The notes under the pieces: generated by a model
What the model saw: only the letters and a program-made list of their open reading frames with translations
What the model was told of the DNA's origin: nothing
Databases searched by the model: none
DNA from: Kingdonia uniflora
Taxonomy: Eukaryota > Streptophyta > Magnoliopsida > Ranunculales > Circaeasteraceae
Assembly (NCBI GenBank): GCA_014058105.1
Contig: JACGCM010002535.1
Coordinates: forward strand, 930,001 to 994,000
DNA length: 64,000 bases
Direction of reading: 5' to 3'
Position numbers and translations under genes: made by a program
In this document: one piece after another, positions 31,450 to 42,558 of the stretch
Layout: the number at the start of each line of letters is the position of its first letter
Position numbering within the stretch: position 1 is the stretch's first letter

Positions 31450-32720
31450 GAGACATTTTTGCATAGACTTTCGTTGAAATACAAGGGGTCGATCCATCCA
31501 AGGCATGTCACAAATTGTGCATTAATAATAACGCTACAGTGGTCAAATAGATACAACGATTACTCTCACCTCATCTATGAGATGAAGCCAACATTGAGAT
31601 CGATAAGTTTATCAAAGTGGGATTTATTCGAGAGGTCAAGTACTCGGATTGGGTCTTCAACATTGTCGCAGTTTCAAAGAAGAATGGAAAGGTCCAAGTT
31701 TGTGTAGATTTCATCGATATAAACAAATACACTCCAAAGGACAGTTTCCCTCTTCCAATCATTTATCAAATTCTTGATTCCACAGTAGGTCACGAGCTCT
31801 AATCTATGATGGACGCTGCTTCTGGATATAATCAAATACCTTTCTTTGCGGCCGATCAGGAAAAGACTACTTTTATCACGCAAATGGAACTTTATTATTA
31901 AAAATTCATGCCATTCGTACTGAAGAACGTATGCGCAGCTTATCAACAGTTAATGACATCAATGTTCATAGCACACTTGGGGAAAATCATTAAAATCTAC
32001 ATCGATGATCTCCTGTGCAAGAGCTTACAGTCAAAAGACCAGATCGCAAATTTCTTCACAATCTTCGACATTCTATGCTCTTTCAGGATGCAGCTCAATC
32101 CTAATAAATTTCAACTCAAAGTGCATTCAGGCAAGTTCAACGAACATCTTTTCAGTAAGAAAGGGATTGAGGCTGTCCCAGATCTAATTCAAGCTTTCCT
32201 AAACATGCCTTCCTAAAAAACAAAGAAGGACATACAGAAACTTGCAGGTAAGATTGTTACTATCAATCAATTCATCTCTAAGTCTTCATATCGATACTGG
32301 TGGTTATTTTTACTATACCAAGGTTGTACTAAATGAGGAAAGGTTCAGCCCAACGAAGAGATCCAGTGGACAGCAAAATCTGAGGTAACTTTTCAGGAAC
32401 TCAAAACCTATCTGGGGAAGTCTCCCACCATGAGCACCTCGGTAGAAAATGAGGAACTAATTATCTACGTCATAGTCACAGACAATTCTATTAGCCCAGT
32501 TCTCATTCGACTTGAGGGTAAGGTAGAAAAACAAGTCTATTTCATCAGCAAATAGACTCCTTACAGATCTTATTTACACTTCATAGAAACTCAAGCACTA
32601 CTTTCAAGCTCATTTAGTTAAAGTCATGATGAACTACCCACTTTGGGAAGTTCTATCTAAAAAAGAAATATTACGAAGAGTGCAAAAATGGTCAGTTAGT
32701 TTGGGAGAACACGATTTCAA
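31450..32720 (+). pseudogene. Gypsy-2 reverse transcriptase and linked RNase H
   Basis: Co-linear RT motifs: PSKACHKLCINN, KVGFIREVKYSDW, NGKVQVCVDFIDINK, KDSFPLPIIYQILDSTVGHE, DAASGYNQI, KFMPFVLKNVCAAYQQL and KIYIDDLLCKS (catalytic YIDD intact, about 32000), then NPNKFQLKV. The RNase H part (32330-32720) is recognisable by ending in VQKWSVSLGEHDFKF. Stops occur at about 31800 and 31900 and within the connection. The order and spacing are those of a normal Gypsy pol. Confidence 0.85.
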
Positions 32721-32739
32721 GTTTGAGTAGCGATATTAA

Positions 32740-33285
32740 GAAAAGGGCCAGGCTGTTACCAATTTTCTTGTAGATTTTTCTGTGGAAGATCTCAATTGGG
32801 AAGAACACAATCCTGACCTTATAGAAGAAATTATAGAAGATCCACCCACCAAACCATTTGACGAGCGAGCTGAATAAATTATAAAGAAATGGTGGACATA
32901 TCTTATTGATTGTTCAGCAGTACCTGCAGGGTCAAGAATTGTAATCGTACTGATTAACCCTTCCAATGGTAGAATCAAAAAATCAATCCGCTTAGATTTT
33001 GAAGCCTCCAACAATGTCACAAAATACGAAGCTCTGATTATGGACTCGACCTAGTACTAGAGCTTGGCATCCCCGATCTTTCAGTCTTTACAAATTCTTT
33101 ACTCATCGTCCACCATTACTCAGAATAGTACAAGAAAAATGATAAGATGATCAAATATGTAGCTCTTATTGACGAGAGGATGAGTAGATTCTCGCAAGTA
33201 ACTCTCGACTATTTACCTCGAGGTAAGGACATATATGCCGATTCCTTGGCATATTTGGCCAGGGTCTTGGGTACGGAAGCATGAT
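32740..33285 (+). pseudogene. Gypsy-2 second (archaeal-like) RNase H
   Basis: After a linker with DFSVEDLNWEEHNPDL comes a degraded first motif (about 32910, DCSAVPAGS in place of DGS), then RIKKSIRLDFEASNNVTKYE (Glu region), FTNSLLIVHHYSE (second Asp replaced by Asn) and GKDIYADSLAYLARVLG. It is homologous to 25535-25924 of Gypsy-1. At least two acidic residues are lost, so it is not active. Confidence 0.75.
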
Positions 33286-34166
33286 ATCTATAGATCGAAG
33301 TGATATCCACCCCCAACATTTATATCCATTCTGTTTGCACAATCAGAACGGTCATCTATTCCGACAATCAGTAATAGGCCCTTATCTCAAGTGCCTCTCC
33401 AAGAAGAAAGTAGATGGAAAGCTCAATGAATTACATGAAGGGACTTGTGGCTCCCAAGCTACAGGTTGATCACTTGTAAACAGAGTAATTATACAAGGAA
33501 TATTATGGCGAGGAATGTACAAGCAAGTAGAAGAGTACTCACGGAAATATGACACATGTCAATGACATGGACACATGATCCGTCCCCCTGCACTCAAACT
33601 ACATGCAAGCAAGGTGCTATGGCCATTCAAGCGGTGGGCGCTCGATCTCGTGGGAGAATTTCCTAATATGCTTGGTAACCGATGTTACTTACTCGTGGCA
33701 ACAGATTATTTTACAAAATGGGTATAAGCAGTTCCTCTTTGTTGAACTAGATAAAAAGGGGTTATTTATTTTATCTGGGAATACATTATCTCCTGGTTAG
33801 GATGCCCCCACCTAATTCGGATCGATAACGGGCCACAGTTCGTTAGAGAAAAGGTCGTAGCCTTCCTCAACAAACACAACATCATCCATTCACCATTTAA
33901 TCCATACTACATACAAGGCAATGGGCAAGACAAAATCACTAACAAAACCATAGTAGATGGACTTAAGAAAAACTTCAATCACAAAAGAAAGGAAACTGGA
34001 TACGGGAGCTCCCTCATGTCTTATGGGTATACCGTACTACTCCACAATAATCAGCTGGTTGCTTCCCCTTCCTCCTGACTTATGGTACAGAGGCCGTTTT
34101 TCCAACAGAGTACTACCATCCTATCTGAGATCATGAGCTTACAGACGAAGAAAATAAGTTTGAGTT
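33286..34166 (+). pseudogene. Gypsy-2 integrase, N-terminal and core part (interrupted by Gypsy-3)
   Basis: The zinc-binding region ends with CQ-HGHM (33560). The core follows: FKRWALDLVGEF (first Asp), ATDYFTKWV, HLIRIDNGPQFVREKV (second Asp, about 33825), YYIQGNGQDK (position of the catalytic Glu, here Asp, about 33915), then broken text to FPTEYYHP-like sequence. The reading stops at 34166, where the Gypsy-3 TSD and LTR begin. The C-terminal part resumes at 45966. Confidence 0.85.
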
Positions 34167-34899
34167 TGTAGGGGGCCTAACTTCTTTTATATAGGAAGTT
34201 GGCTCTTAACACAGTGTTAATTTTCTACCAAAGGAATACAAGCAAATGGCCTAAAGTAAGAATAAACTTGAGACAAATACTTGCGTAGAGGCCCGAATGT
34301 AACACTCTACGACCTCTGATGAGGATCTTTTAAGACAAATTATATTACTGATGAGTAATTTGGGGGTTTGAATACTGGGCGTTATAGAGGGTTCGAAGGT
34401 AAAATTTATGAGGGCCGGGGACAATCTGTCTAACCCCCTTTTGGTTTCCCATTTATCTTATTTATAGAAGTATAGGAAGCTGAGTCACCAACTGTGGGTA
34501 AGGTTTACATGATTACTATAAGGAAATCCCGGTGGAGTATGGGCGCCGGTCATGTCTGTACTGTCACTGTGATAGCTGTCAGATGCGTCTATGTACTTTG
34601 GTACTGTGGCACAGTGGTTGGCCTGTCACTGTAATTGTAAAGGCCAATCATTATGCTGGCTTGTTTGGTGAGCTGGATGCCTGTTTCGTCGTATTTTGAC
34701 CATGTGTAGATATGGTCGAAAGGTATCTATTACGGTGCGATATTCCTTCCTCGAGGCTTTGTCTGGTGTCGAACCTTCGTCTTCAAGGGATCTCTGGAAA
34801 GTCTATTTTAGGGATCGAGTAGGCTTCGATATAATCGCTAGGTTGTGAAGTAGGCTTCGAGTATCTGAGGTGGTCGAAGGCTACGAGTAGGCTACTACA
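34167..34899 (-). repeat. Gypsy-3 3' LTR (733 bp)
   Basis: Plus-strand ends TGTAGGGGGCC...GGCTACTACA. It aligns end to end with the 45232-45965 copy with many substitutions but almost the same length. Confidence 0.92.
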
Positions 34900-35187
34900 T
34901 TAGCCCCCTCTCAGTGAGGGTTTTAAAGCCAGGTAGAGAGGCGTTCGCTAAGAAAACTATCCGGTCTTGGAATCTGAGCGGTCTGAGTGCTGGTTTTCGG
35001 GTAAATAATATAAGAGGGTAATTAAGAGGTATAGGTGGTTATAGGGTAATAAATGAAATGAAGGCTATAAGTATGGGGTATTGTGTGGGGATATGGAGTA
35101 ACTTGCTTCTTTTCTTTCATCTTATTTTTCTTTGCAAAATTTGAAATCTTTGTGGATGCCACGTCCAATTCATGATATCAAAAGAGG

Positions 35188-35490
35188 ATGGGGTTCGCCC
35201 GGGACCGTTGTGTAGGGCAGAAGACTGGTAATGCTCATATAAAGTTCTTCGGGTATTATGATCTGGACTGGGACTTGCCTGAACTGGTTGAGGTGGAAGC
35301 TGAAGAGTTCATCAATGGGTAGCCTTATGCTTACCTTTGGGATCGTCTAAAGTATGATTTTACTACTGCGGAAAAATGCTATCTCTTTCAGTCGGTGTTG
35401 GACGAATGTCTTGTCTGTGCAGAAGAGATCATAAAGGAACATAATTCAGTGACTGAAGCTGGACCTTCTGGAAGTAGGACTGATGGTTGA
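35188..35490 (+). pseudogene. Gypsy-3 small antisense ORF 1 (about 100 aa, one stop)
   Basis: From ATG 35188 to TGA 35488-35490 in one frame, broken by a single TAG (about 35320) that probably replaced a Trp codon. Motifs include KFFGYYDLDWDLPELVEVEA, PYAYLWDRL and a helical stretch with VLDECLVCAEE. It lies about 290 bp inside the 3' LTR on the strand opposite to gag-pol, as does the Gypsy-1 ORF at 17957-18250, which shares the K-Y/F-FG motif and general layout. No known domain is recognised. Confidence 0.55.
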
Positions 35491-35703
35491 TGCGGTGAAT
35501 ATTTGTATCTTTGAATGTATTTTGGGGTTTTTTGCTTGGGGGTGATAGTAGCAATTTAATCTGTTTTTTCAATCGAATATTGGAATGAAAATGCTATTTT
35601 CTAACAACTTGTCTTACTGTGTCTGATTGATAATGTAGACGAATGTAGACGAACACTCTTATAGGCGCGCTTAGCACATGCAGGTCATCGAATTGTTAAT
35701 GGT

Positions 35704-35830
35704 ATCGAAGGTTATGATGATCGAAGGTTATGATGAACAACGGTTATGATGATCGAAGGTTATGATGATCGATGGTTATGATGATCGAAGGTTATGATGA
35801 TTGAAGGTTATGATGATAGAAGGTTTGGTG
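35704..35830 (+). repeat. Tandem array of a 16-bp unit
   Basis: GGTTATGATGATCGAA-type units recur at exactly 16-bp steps (35710, 35726, 35742, 35758, 35774, 35790, 35806, 35822), about eight copies with few changes. It lies between small antisense ORFs 1 and 2 of Gypsy-3. Confidence 0.95.
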
Positions 35831-36084
35831 TTGGGGGTTTGCTGGACTAGAATTCCTCAAGAATAAGGTTTGAATGCAAATTCAGATGAATCGGTTACGT
35901 CTAGGAAGTTGGAAAGGTTGGTTGTTGCGTTTTCGAGGTGGGTAATTTGAAAGTCACAATTAATGCGGCTAGGGAAGGGGGAAAGTTGATGTGGGTTTAC
36001 AAGTATAAAAAGAACTGTTGTAAAGAGGATTTCTCACCATGCTTCATGCTTTCTTTGTTCTTCTTCTTTGTTGCTCGGATCGAG

Positions 36085-36402
36085 ATGGCTGCAAACATTC
36101 CAGTTCAGGAGGAACCGACGGCTGTTAGAATGAGGTAGATACAAGAGGCCTTATTGGGGCTGCGGTGGAGGTTTGGTTTTGAAGCAGACATTGATGTGGA
36201 AATGCTGAATCTTTTCGAGATGGAACCCGGGGCTCCTATTCTTGACATGCCCTTCACATATTGGTGGGGAATATTGCAGATGATGGGGCCATTCCCCGGT
36301 CATCGGTTGTCTCTTCTTGAGGGATTTTCGGAGAATATATTGGACCAAGAAGATGCAGATACTGCAGCCGTAGTTGAAAAGGAGTATCCTGTTGATAATT
36401 AG
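36085..36402 (+). pseudogene. Gypsy-3 small antisense ORF 2 (about 105 aa, one stop)
   Basis: ATG 36085 (MAANIPVQEEPTAVRMR), one in-frame TAG at 36136-36138 that looks like a mutated Trp codon, then LLGLRWRFGFEADIDVEMLN, MPFTYWWGILQMMGPFPGHR and an acidic tail to TAG 36400-36402. It is the positional counterpart of small antisense ORF 2 in Gypsy-1 and Gypsy-2, but the sequence similarity is only marginal (an R-x-R-x-FG segment), so homology is unproven. Trp-rich and aromatic. No domain is recognised. Confidence 0.5.
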
Positions 36403-37591
36403 GGACCTCTATCTCTTGTTGTTTTGTTGTTTCTTTCCTTTGTTCTGTCTTTTTTCTATTTTCTTTGGATGAGGCTTGTAATATTTTCTATCTTTCTGAA
36501 TGAAATGGTTTCTTGGAATAATTTGGTTTGTCGAATTGTAAGTAATTGTAGTATAATCTAAATTCTCGACATAGTATCTTGAGCTGTCGAAGTGATAGTA
36601 TCACTTGTCAAAGTATATTGTTTGTGCTGTTCGAGGATAAAATTGAATTTTTCGAAGCAAAGGTTATAATCTGTCGAAGCTGAAAAGATTAAGTCGTTGG
36701 TGTGTGTGTATGTCGAAAGTCGATATATTAGATAAGTAAATTTGAGGCTATCTGTTGATTATTCTTCGAGACGTAGAATGGTCGATTACTCGAGTTTGAG
36801 GGGTGTGTAGAAGGTTATGCTTGATTTGACTGGCCGTTCTGATAACCTAGATAGCTGGTCTGTCAGACTGGTACATGCGCTTGGGGCAGTGTGCCAAAAA
36901 GTAATCATGATGTTTTACTCGTATTACAGAAAAGGTTATGACGTGATTGTTTGGATATGATTGATTAGCTTCGAGTGTGGGCAAAAGGGGTTCGAGAAGC
37001 TTTGGCTTTTACAAGCAGTTTGAAATGAATGTGCTGTTCGCACGTAGGAGATATGAGGGGTAAATCGGTCAAAATACATTGTAGCCGAAAAGCCGGGGTA
37101 GTGGGGTCGTGGTAATGATAATGGTTAGAAAATCGAGGCGGTTTTGGTTTTTCGAAAGTTATATAAGTGTGATGAGAGTAATTACTGTACGGTTAACTGA
37201 TAAAATCATAGAGTGTGAGGAGAAGAGAACGTACGCCATTTAGAACTTGGGAGTAGTTGCTACATTTGTTGTGTTGATCTTGCTGTTTCAATGATATTGC
37301 TTCTAACACAGGTAAGTCGCTTGATCTCTACCACTTTTACTTTGTTTTCCCCTCTGACTGTGTGAGTTGAACATTTTGGGTTTAGAGTTGAGAGGTTATC
37401 TTTGAAGATAAGGAGACTTGGTTAATATGGGTTTTGACCCATTATGGGATTTTGGGTGTTTTGGAGGAGGTATAGGGTTTAAGATCAAAGTTTCAATAAA
37501 TTTCTGGAGAGGGTAGATGGGATAGAGGTTATGGACACGAAATTATCGCATTTATCAATCTAATTGCGTGCCCCTTCTTCTATAGGCTAAA
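36403..37591. other. No gene recognised; probable promoter/leader of the Gypsy-3 main antisense gene
   Basis: It contains frequent TCGAAG/TCGAA motifs and a possible TATA stretch (TTATATAAGTGTG, about 37150) some 440 bp upstream of the antisense gene start, followed by possible leader/intron sequence. No coding pattern is seen. Confidence 0.45.
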
Positions 37592-39749
37592 ATGCATAAC
37601 CGTCAAGCTTCGTGACGGAGACTGATAGATGAAGAGATCAAAGAATTCAAAGCTAGTATATTTGGTCGATCCCCAATGGATGAGGATAACGATTTTGAAG
37701 TGTTAGATGTGATAACCGAGGCCCCTCTATCTATGGCTCTGCCGGCTGAGGAGGTTCTAGTTACGAGATGTCGTAGAACGATAGTGACTGAGGATAGTAA
37801 GAAGGAAGAGACAGTATGGGGGGAGAGGGGTAATATAGGGCCTTCTGGTGGTGGAAAAGGAGAAGGGGTGCAGAGTGACGATAGTGGGGATTCGACTGAG
37901 TCGAATAGGGTCGATGATACTGTTTTGGCTAGAGATAAGATTAGGTTAGATCTATTTGCTGCCAAATTGAATCTGTCGAAGATGGGGGTGTATTTGAGTA
38001 TGGCGGGGGCAGGGTTAACCTTCAAATTGGATCCTGGAGAAGGGATAATGGCTTATAGAGGCCAGATTTGATTGGTAATGGAACTTCCTCTTCGAAGGCT
38101 GGTGAATGAAGTACTGATTTTTTGGGGGGTGGCCTCGGTGCAAATGAATGGGAATTTTTGCTAGATGATAAGGGTTATAGAGGGGATGAATACAAAATTG
38201 ACTAGTGAGGGCCGAGGTTTGATTAAGTGGTTTGATATTATTACCTTCTACTCGAAGAAGGCGAGTCAGAACCCGAGTACCTACCACATCCAATGTCACC
38301 CAGAGAAGCCTTGGTTTTATGATCTGTTTTCAATGGGTCGAGGGTGAAATAAGGATTTATTGATAATAAGGGGCAGCTACGAGAATGTAGAGAAGGATTA
38401 TCCTTATAAATTGCATCATAGGGTGTATAATGAAAGTAAGTTTATTGTCAAAAGGTTATTGCTGACGTATGTTTGGGATAGGTGATGATTATTTTCTTGT
38501 ATTGTTCTATAGATCCGAAGAGTTCGTCTTGGAACAATCCAGTAAATTATATTGATACTTTGCTCGAAGCTAGTGAGGATTGGGTAAATTCTGTGTTTGA
38601 CAGTCTTGGAATCAAGAGGCAAAGGAGGATGAAGGCGGATTCCCTGCTTTGAAGCGTACCCGTTACGCCGAAGCCATCGAAGAGAAAAATTGGCGAAGGG
38701 GTTTTGAAGGGTCAAAAAGAAATGGGAGGGGAAGAGTTGCTAAAGAATTATCACTCTGTGCTGAGATTACGAATGGGATCGAAGCAAACAGCGCCAGTGC
38801 TCGAAGTTGCTGGCGATGCTTCGAGGTTGAGGCCGAGGTCGGTATTAACTCAAACTGAGAAGGGGAAGGGCTGGGTAGCTTCCGAAGCCCCGAAGGTGAA
38901 TCAATCGAGGGCTGGTCAACACAAAAGCGTAGGGCACTGGGGGAGGTTGATATAGTGGAGGAGGATAAAGAGATGGCGGAAACTGAATGGCAGGAGCAAG
39001 CAGTGGCCAAAAAGGCTTCGATGGTCGAGTTCTGCGAAGACGACCCAGACGAGGCCTCGAAGGAAATAAAGAGGAATATGTTTTAGGTAACTATATATGG
39101 CTTTCTGTTGTGATATTCTGAGGTTTCTTTCAAATTCTTTGAGTTTCGTGGTGTACTGACTGCTTGAATATTTTAGCAGACGGAGGCTTGGGTGTGAGCG
39201 CACAATAAGGCGATGAAGTCTGTAAAAGGGAAATTGTGGCAAGTAGAGGAAAGTCTGGATCTTTCACGGGGAACTGAGCCGTCATTGTTGTCCAAAATCA
39301 AAAAGTTAAAGCAAGATCTGGAGGTGCTTACTGACTCGTATGATGAGAGGCTCGAGCTTCAGCGATCGAGGCAAGAGCGGGAGTGGTCTGCAAAGCTTGT
39401 GGCAAGAGAGAGGGAGAAAGCAAAATAGAGGGTGAATTTTCAGCGGCAGTATGATGGTGAATGTATGGTAAATATTAGGTTGAAAAAAATTATAGACGAT
39501 AAGGGGTATGATCCCGATACGTTGGAACCTTACCCTATTTCTCCCGAACTTGTTGATGGGGATGAGTTGCCGATGAAGGAAGGAGAGGCGAATGTTGTTG
39601 ATGAAGCAGCTGGAAGTACTGCTGTGGAGACCTCTCTTTTTGGAGTGCCCAGTGGTGGAACATTTGATGGCTTGGTTGTCGAAGGCTCGGCAGAAGCTAC
39701 TGATGGTGTGGGCGCTGAGGGAGCTGAAAGTGTAACCGAGCCGATATAA
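37592..39749 (+). pseudogene. Gypsy-3 main antisense gene
   Basis: It probably starts at ATG 37592 (MHNRQAS, with a stop soon after). One frame runs to about 38430 with stops at 38069-38071, near 38162 and at 38345-38347. Key parts: IDEEIKEFKASIFGRSPMDE, an acidic Gly/Ser-rich stretch, KIRLDLFAAKLNLSKMGVYL, ELPLRRLVNEVLIFWGVA, QMNGNF, LIKWFDIITFYSKKASQNPS and PEKPWFYDLFSMGRG. QMNGNF corresponds to QLNGNM of the Gypsy-1/2 gene, and WFYDL to the RFFDM segment. Further exons lie at 38600-39085 and 39181-39749, with an intron-like gap (GT 39086...AG 39180), and encode coiled coil (LSKIKKLKQDLEVL) and an acidic C-terminus. It is a divergent homologue of the other antisense genes. The role is unknown. 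Confidence 0.7.
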
Positions 39750-40287
39750 GGTATTTGGAGCTGGGGTTTCATCTTTTCCTTTACTGACTATGATGTTGAG
39801 TTGTAATATTTGGAACTATGTGGGTTTTTTTGTTGGTTTTTGAACTTGGTAGGTTTTTGAGTTGTTGTTAACTACTGAGCTTCTGAAGTTAATTCTGAAC
39901 ATATCGATACTTATTTTTTTTGAAGTGAATTCTGCACATGTTGATTTTGAATATACTAATTATGAACTTCTGATTTCTGATCTTCTGAATTGATGCCTGA
40001 TTTTTTGATTGATTGTTTTATCTTGCTCTGGCCTTGAATTGTTGAAGTATTGATGCGCATATTGATGACTTTGCTTGTATTGAGTTTTTGATGACTGATC
40101 TTGGGTTGTACTGCCACTGTTTCTTTGTTGGATGATGCTTTGAATATTCGTTGCACTTGATAGAATTGTAGATAGTATTTGAGTGTACTGTTGCTGTTTG
40201 TATAATTGTAGAGTGTCGAATATTTTTAGATCGATCCCTTTATGTTCTGCTAGACATCAAAGGCCGAAGCCACAATGATGTTGGATT
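39750..40287. other. No gene recognised; T/G-rich 3' flank of the antisense gene
   Basis: From about 39780 to 40230 the sequence is a run of loosely repeated TGA-TTTTGA/TTCTGAA motifs, probably a decayed low-complexity repeat. No ORF of note. Confidence 0.5.
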
Positions 40288-40955
40288 TTTGAAAAATTCC
40301 CAGGTCGCCTCCGAGTATCAGTCGGGCCGAGGAGACGTGATACCTAGAGGAAACCCAAAAATTTACTGGACTTTGAAGGCCTAAGACACAGCGAAGCAAT
40401 ATGTGTTCGCCTCCAACGCATTCCCGAGGGTCCGGTCTTTCGACCATTTGTTCCCCTCGAGTTTGCTCAAATGTTGAAAACTTGAAAATTTCAAGGTTGC
40501 CCCCAAGTATCATTCGGGGCGAGGGTGGACATGATACTCGGGGTAAACCAAGAAATCGACTGGACTTAAACAGTTTCAGAGCCTAATCGAAGCATATCTG
40601 TTCGTCCCCAATGCATTCCCGAGGGTCTGGTCTTTCGACCATCCTTGCCCCTCGAGTTTGATCAAAATTGGAGACTTGAAAATTTTAAGGTCGCCTCCAA
40701 GTATCCGTCGGGTCAAAGGGTTGACGTGATACTTAGAAGAAACTAGGAAATCGACTGGACTTTGAAGGCCTTAGTCACAGCAAAGCATAAGTGTTCACCC
40801 CCAATGCATTCACGAAGGTCCGGTCTTTCAACCATCCATGCCCCTCGAGTTTGCTCAAAATTGGGAGTTTGAAAAATCTTGAGGTTACCCTCAAGTATCA
40901 GTCGGGTCGAAGATTAGCATGATACCTAAGTTAAACCAAGAAATTCAATAAGAAA
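40288..40955. repeat. Satellite-like tandem repeat, unit about 194 bp
   Basis: Three full units and one partial start at about 40288, 40483, 40678 and 40871. Landmarks such as GCATTCCCGAGGGTC (40418, 40612, 40805) and CCCCTCGAGTTTG recur at 193-194 bp. Units differ by roughly 10-15% by eye. The array sits between the convergent 3' ends of the plus-strand antisense gene and the minus-strand integrase of Gypsy-3. Confidence 0.95.
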
Positions 40956-41059
40956 CAGGAGACGAAGTATGGGTGGAAAAACTTGTTTATTGATTTTTCT
41001 TGATTACATCAGTTGTACATGGTTGGGGATATGGCTTGTTATAGGAGATCAGCTACATT

Positions 41060-41950
41060 GTGCATCTTGTAAATTTTCTTGGGGTTGTTCGATAGGCCCA
41101 GATGATGTGTTGTAACTCTTAAACCCATCGTCCTTTCTTTGCGCTGACTTTCTTCTTAAGACCGTCGATAATGGTTTTGTTGATTGCTTCGACTTGACCG
41201 TTGCCCTGGGGATAGTAAGGTGTAAAGGGTGAGAGAATGATGTTGTGTTTTTTGAGAAAATTTATAACTTTGCTGCCCATGAATTGGGGACCATTATCGC
41301 ATCGAATCATATGGGGGCTGGCGAAGCGAGTGATGATGTTTTCCCATAAAAATTTGATAACTTCTTCTTTTTTGGTTCGACATAAAGGTACAGCTTCGAT
41401 CCATTTGGTGAAGTAATCGGATACAACAAAGCTATTTTCTCTGCTGCCCGAGGCTTTTGGGTAGGGACCGATGGGATCGATGGCCCATCTTTTGAATGGC
41501 TAGGAAACTTGACTGAAATGAAGGTCTTGTAAAGGGCAATGGATGTCATGAGCATGACGTTAGCATTTGTCACAGTGTTTTGCACATTCTGCGGCTTGTA
41601 TTTTTATATTGGGCCAAAATAATCCTTGGGTGACAGCTCGAAGGGCCATAGAACGACCAACAGTGTGAGCACCGCAGGTTCCTTCGTGAAGTTCAGCTAA
41701 AATTGTAGAAGCTTCAGCTTGGGATATGCATCGAAGGAGGATGCCATTTGGGGATTTGCGATGTAATTCATTTTAACGGACAGTGTATCTGCGGCAATTT
41801 TTTAACAGCGACCGTTTGGCTTTAGGATCATTTGGGAGGGTGACATTGTTGAGGTAATGAAGGAACGGTGTTCGCCAAATGTCTAGATCGTGACTCTCAC
41901 CCCCAGTATTGATGGCATTGACTTCCATCTGGTCGATACTTGGGCACTCG
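41060..41950 (-). pseudogene. Gypsy-3 integrase, C-terminally truncated
   Basis: The minus strand shows a zinc-binding Cys pair (about 41570), FKRWAIDPIGPYPKA (first Asp, about 41480), VSDYFTKWIEAVPLC, ITRFASPHMIRCDNGPQF (second Asp, 41300), YYPQGNGQVEAINKTIIDGL (catalytic Glu, about 41200), then a stop and WAYRTTPR (41085). Sequence similarity ends there; the C-terminal DNA-binding part is missing and the 194-bp array follows. The core motifs are intact, but the zinc-binding region and linker have several stops. Confidence 0.85.
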
Positions 41951-42558
41951 AGTTCTTCGATGTGGAGGGTTCGAGATTTTTATTGTCCGAGCATAGCTGC
42001 TATGTAGGCAAGGGCATCTGCATGTCTATTTTCTCCTCGAGGGTAATGACTGATTGTGGATTTTTTAGGAAACTGGTCCATGCGCTATCGCACATACAGA
42101 GCATAGTCAGCCATGCGACCGTTGCCTTGATTTTCTCCTGTGTAATGTCTCTGAACAAGTTGGGAATCTTTGAAGATGGCCAGTTTGGGAATGCCGAGGT
42201 CGAGTGCGAGGTCAAGGCCGTGGATCAAGGCTTCATACTCTACTTTGTTATTGGAACATTTGAAGGTAAGTTTGACAGCTTTTTCTATTCGATCATTAGT
42301 GGGCGTTACCAAGATAGTTCCAATTCCTGAGCCATTAGGTCCTGCGGATCCATCTGTGAATAAATGCCAGCCAGTGTGAGGGTCACAGGGATCTGTTGTT
42401 TCGGGTTGGTCTTCTGATAAGTCGTCTTCGTGTTCTTCCCAATCAACATCTTCGACCGGGAAGTCGGCTAGAAAGTCTGCTACTGCTTGGCCTTTCTGGG
42501 ATATTTGGTTCTCGAACATAATGTCATGTTTGCCAAGGTAGACAGCCCATTGTTGCAC
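41951..42558 (-). pseudogene. Gypsy-3 second (archaeal-like) RNase H
   Basis: A 157-residue open frame (42558-42085) begins in the end of the RT-linked RNase H (QQWAVYLGKHDIMFENQ). It crosses a linker DFPVEDVDWEEHEDDL and enters the extra RNase H: HLFTDGSAGPNGSGIGTILV (first Asp), NNKVEYEALIHGLDLAL (Glu) and FKDSQLVQRH (second Asp). After a stop, EENRHADALAYIA supplies the last acidic motif. All catalytic positions are present, making this the best preserved of the three copies; only a stop at about 42084 interrupts it. Confidence 0.85.

Noticed and set aside
35704..35830. CRISPR array
   Set aside because: The units are contiguous 16-bp tandem repeats without spacers, inside a plant retrotransposon. 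The other arrays (46436, 40288, 23700) are also spacerless tandem repeats.
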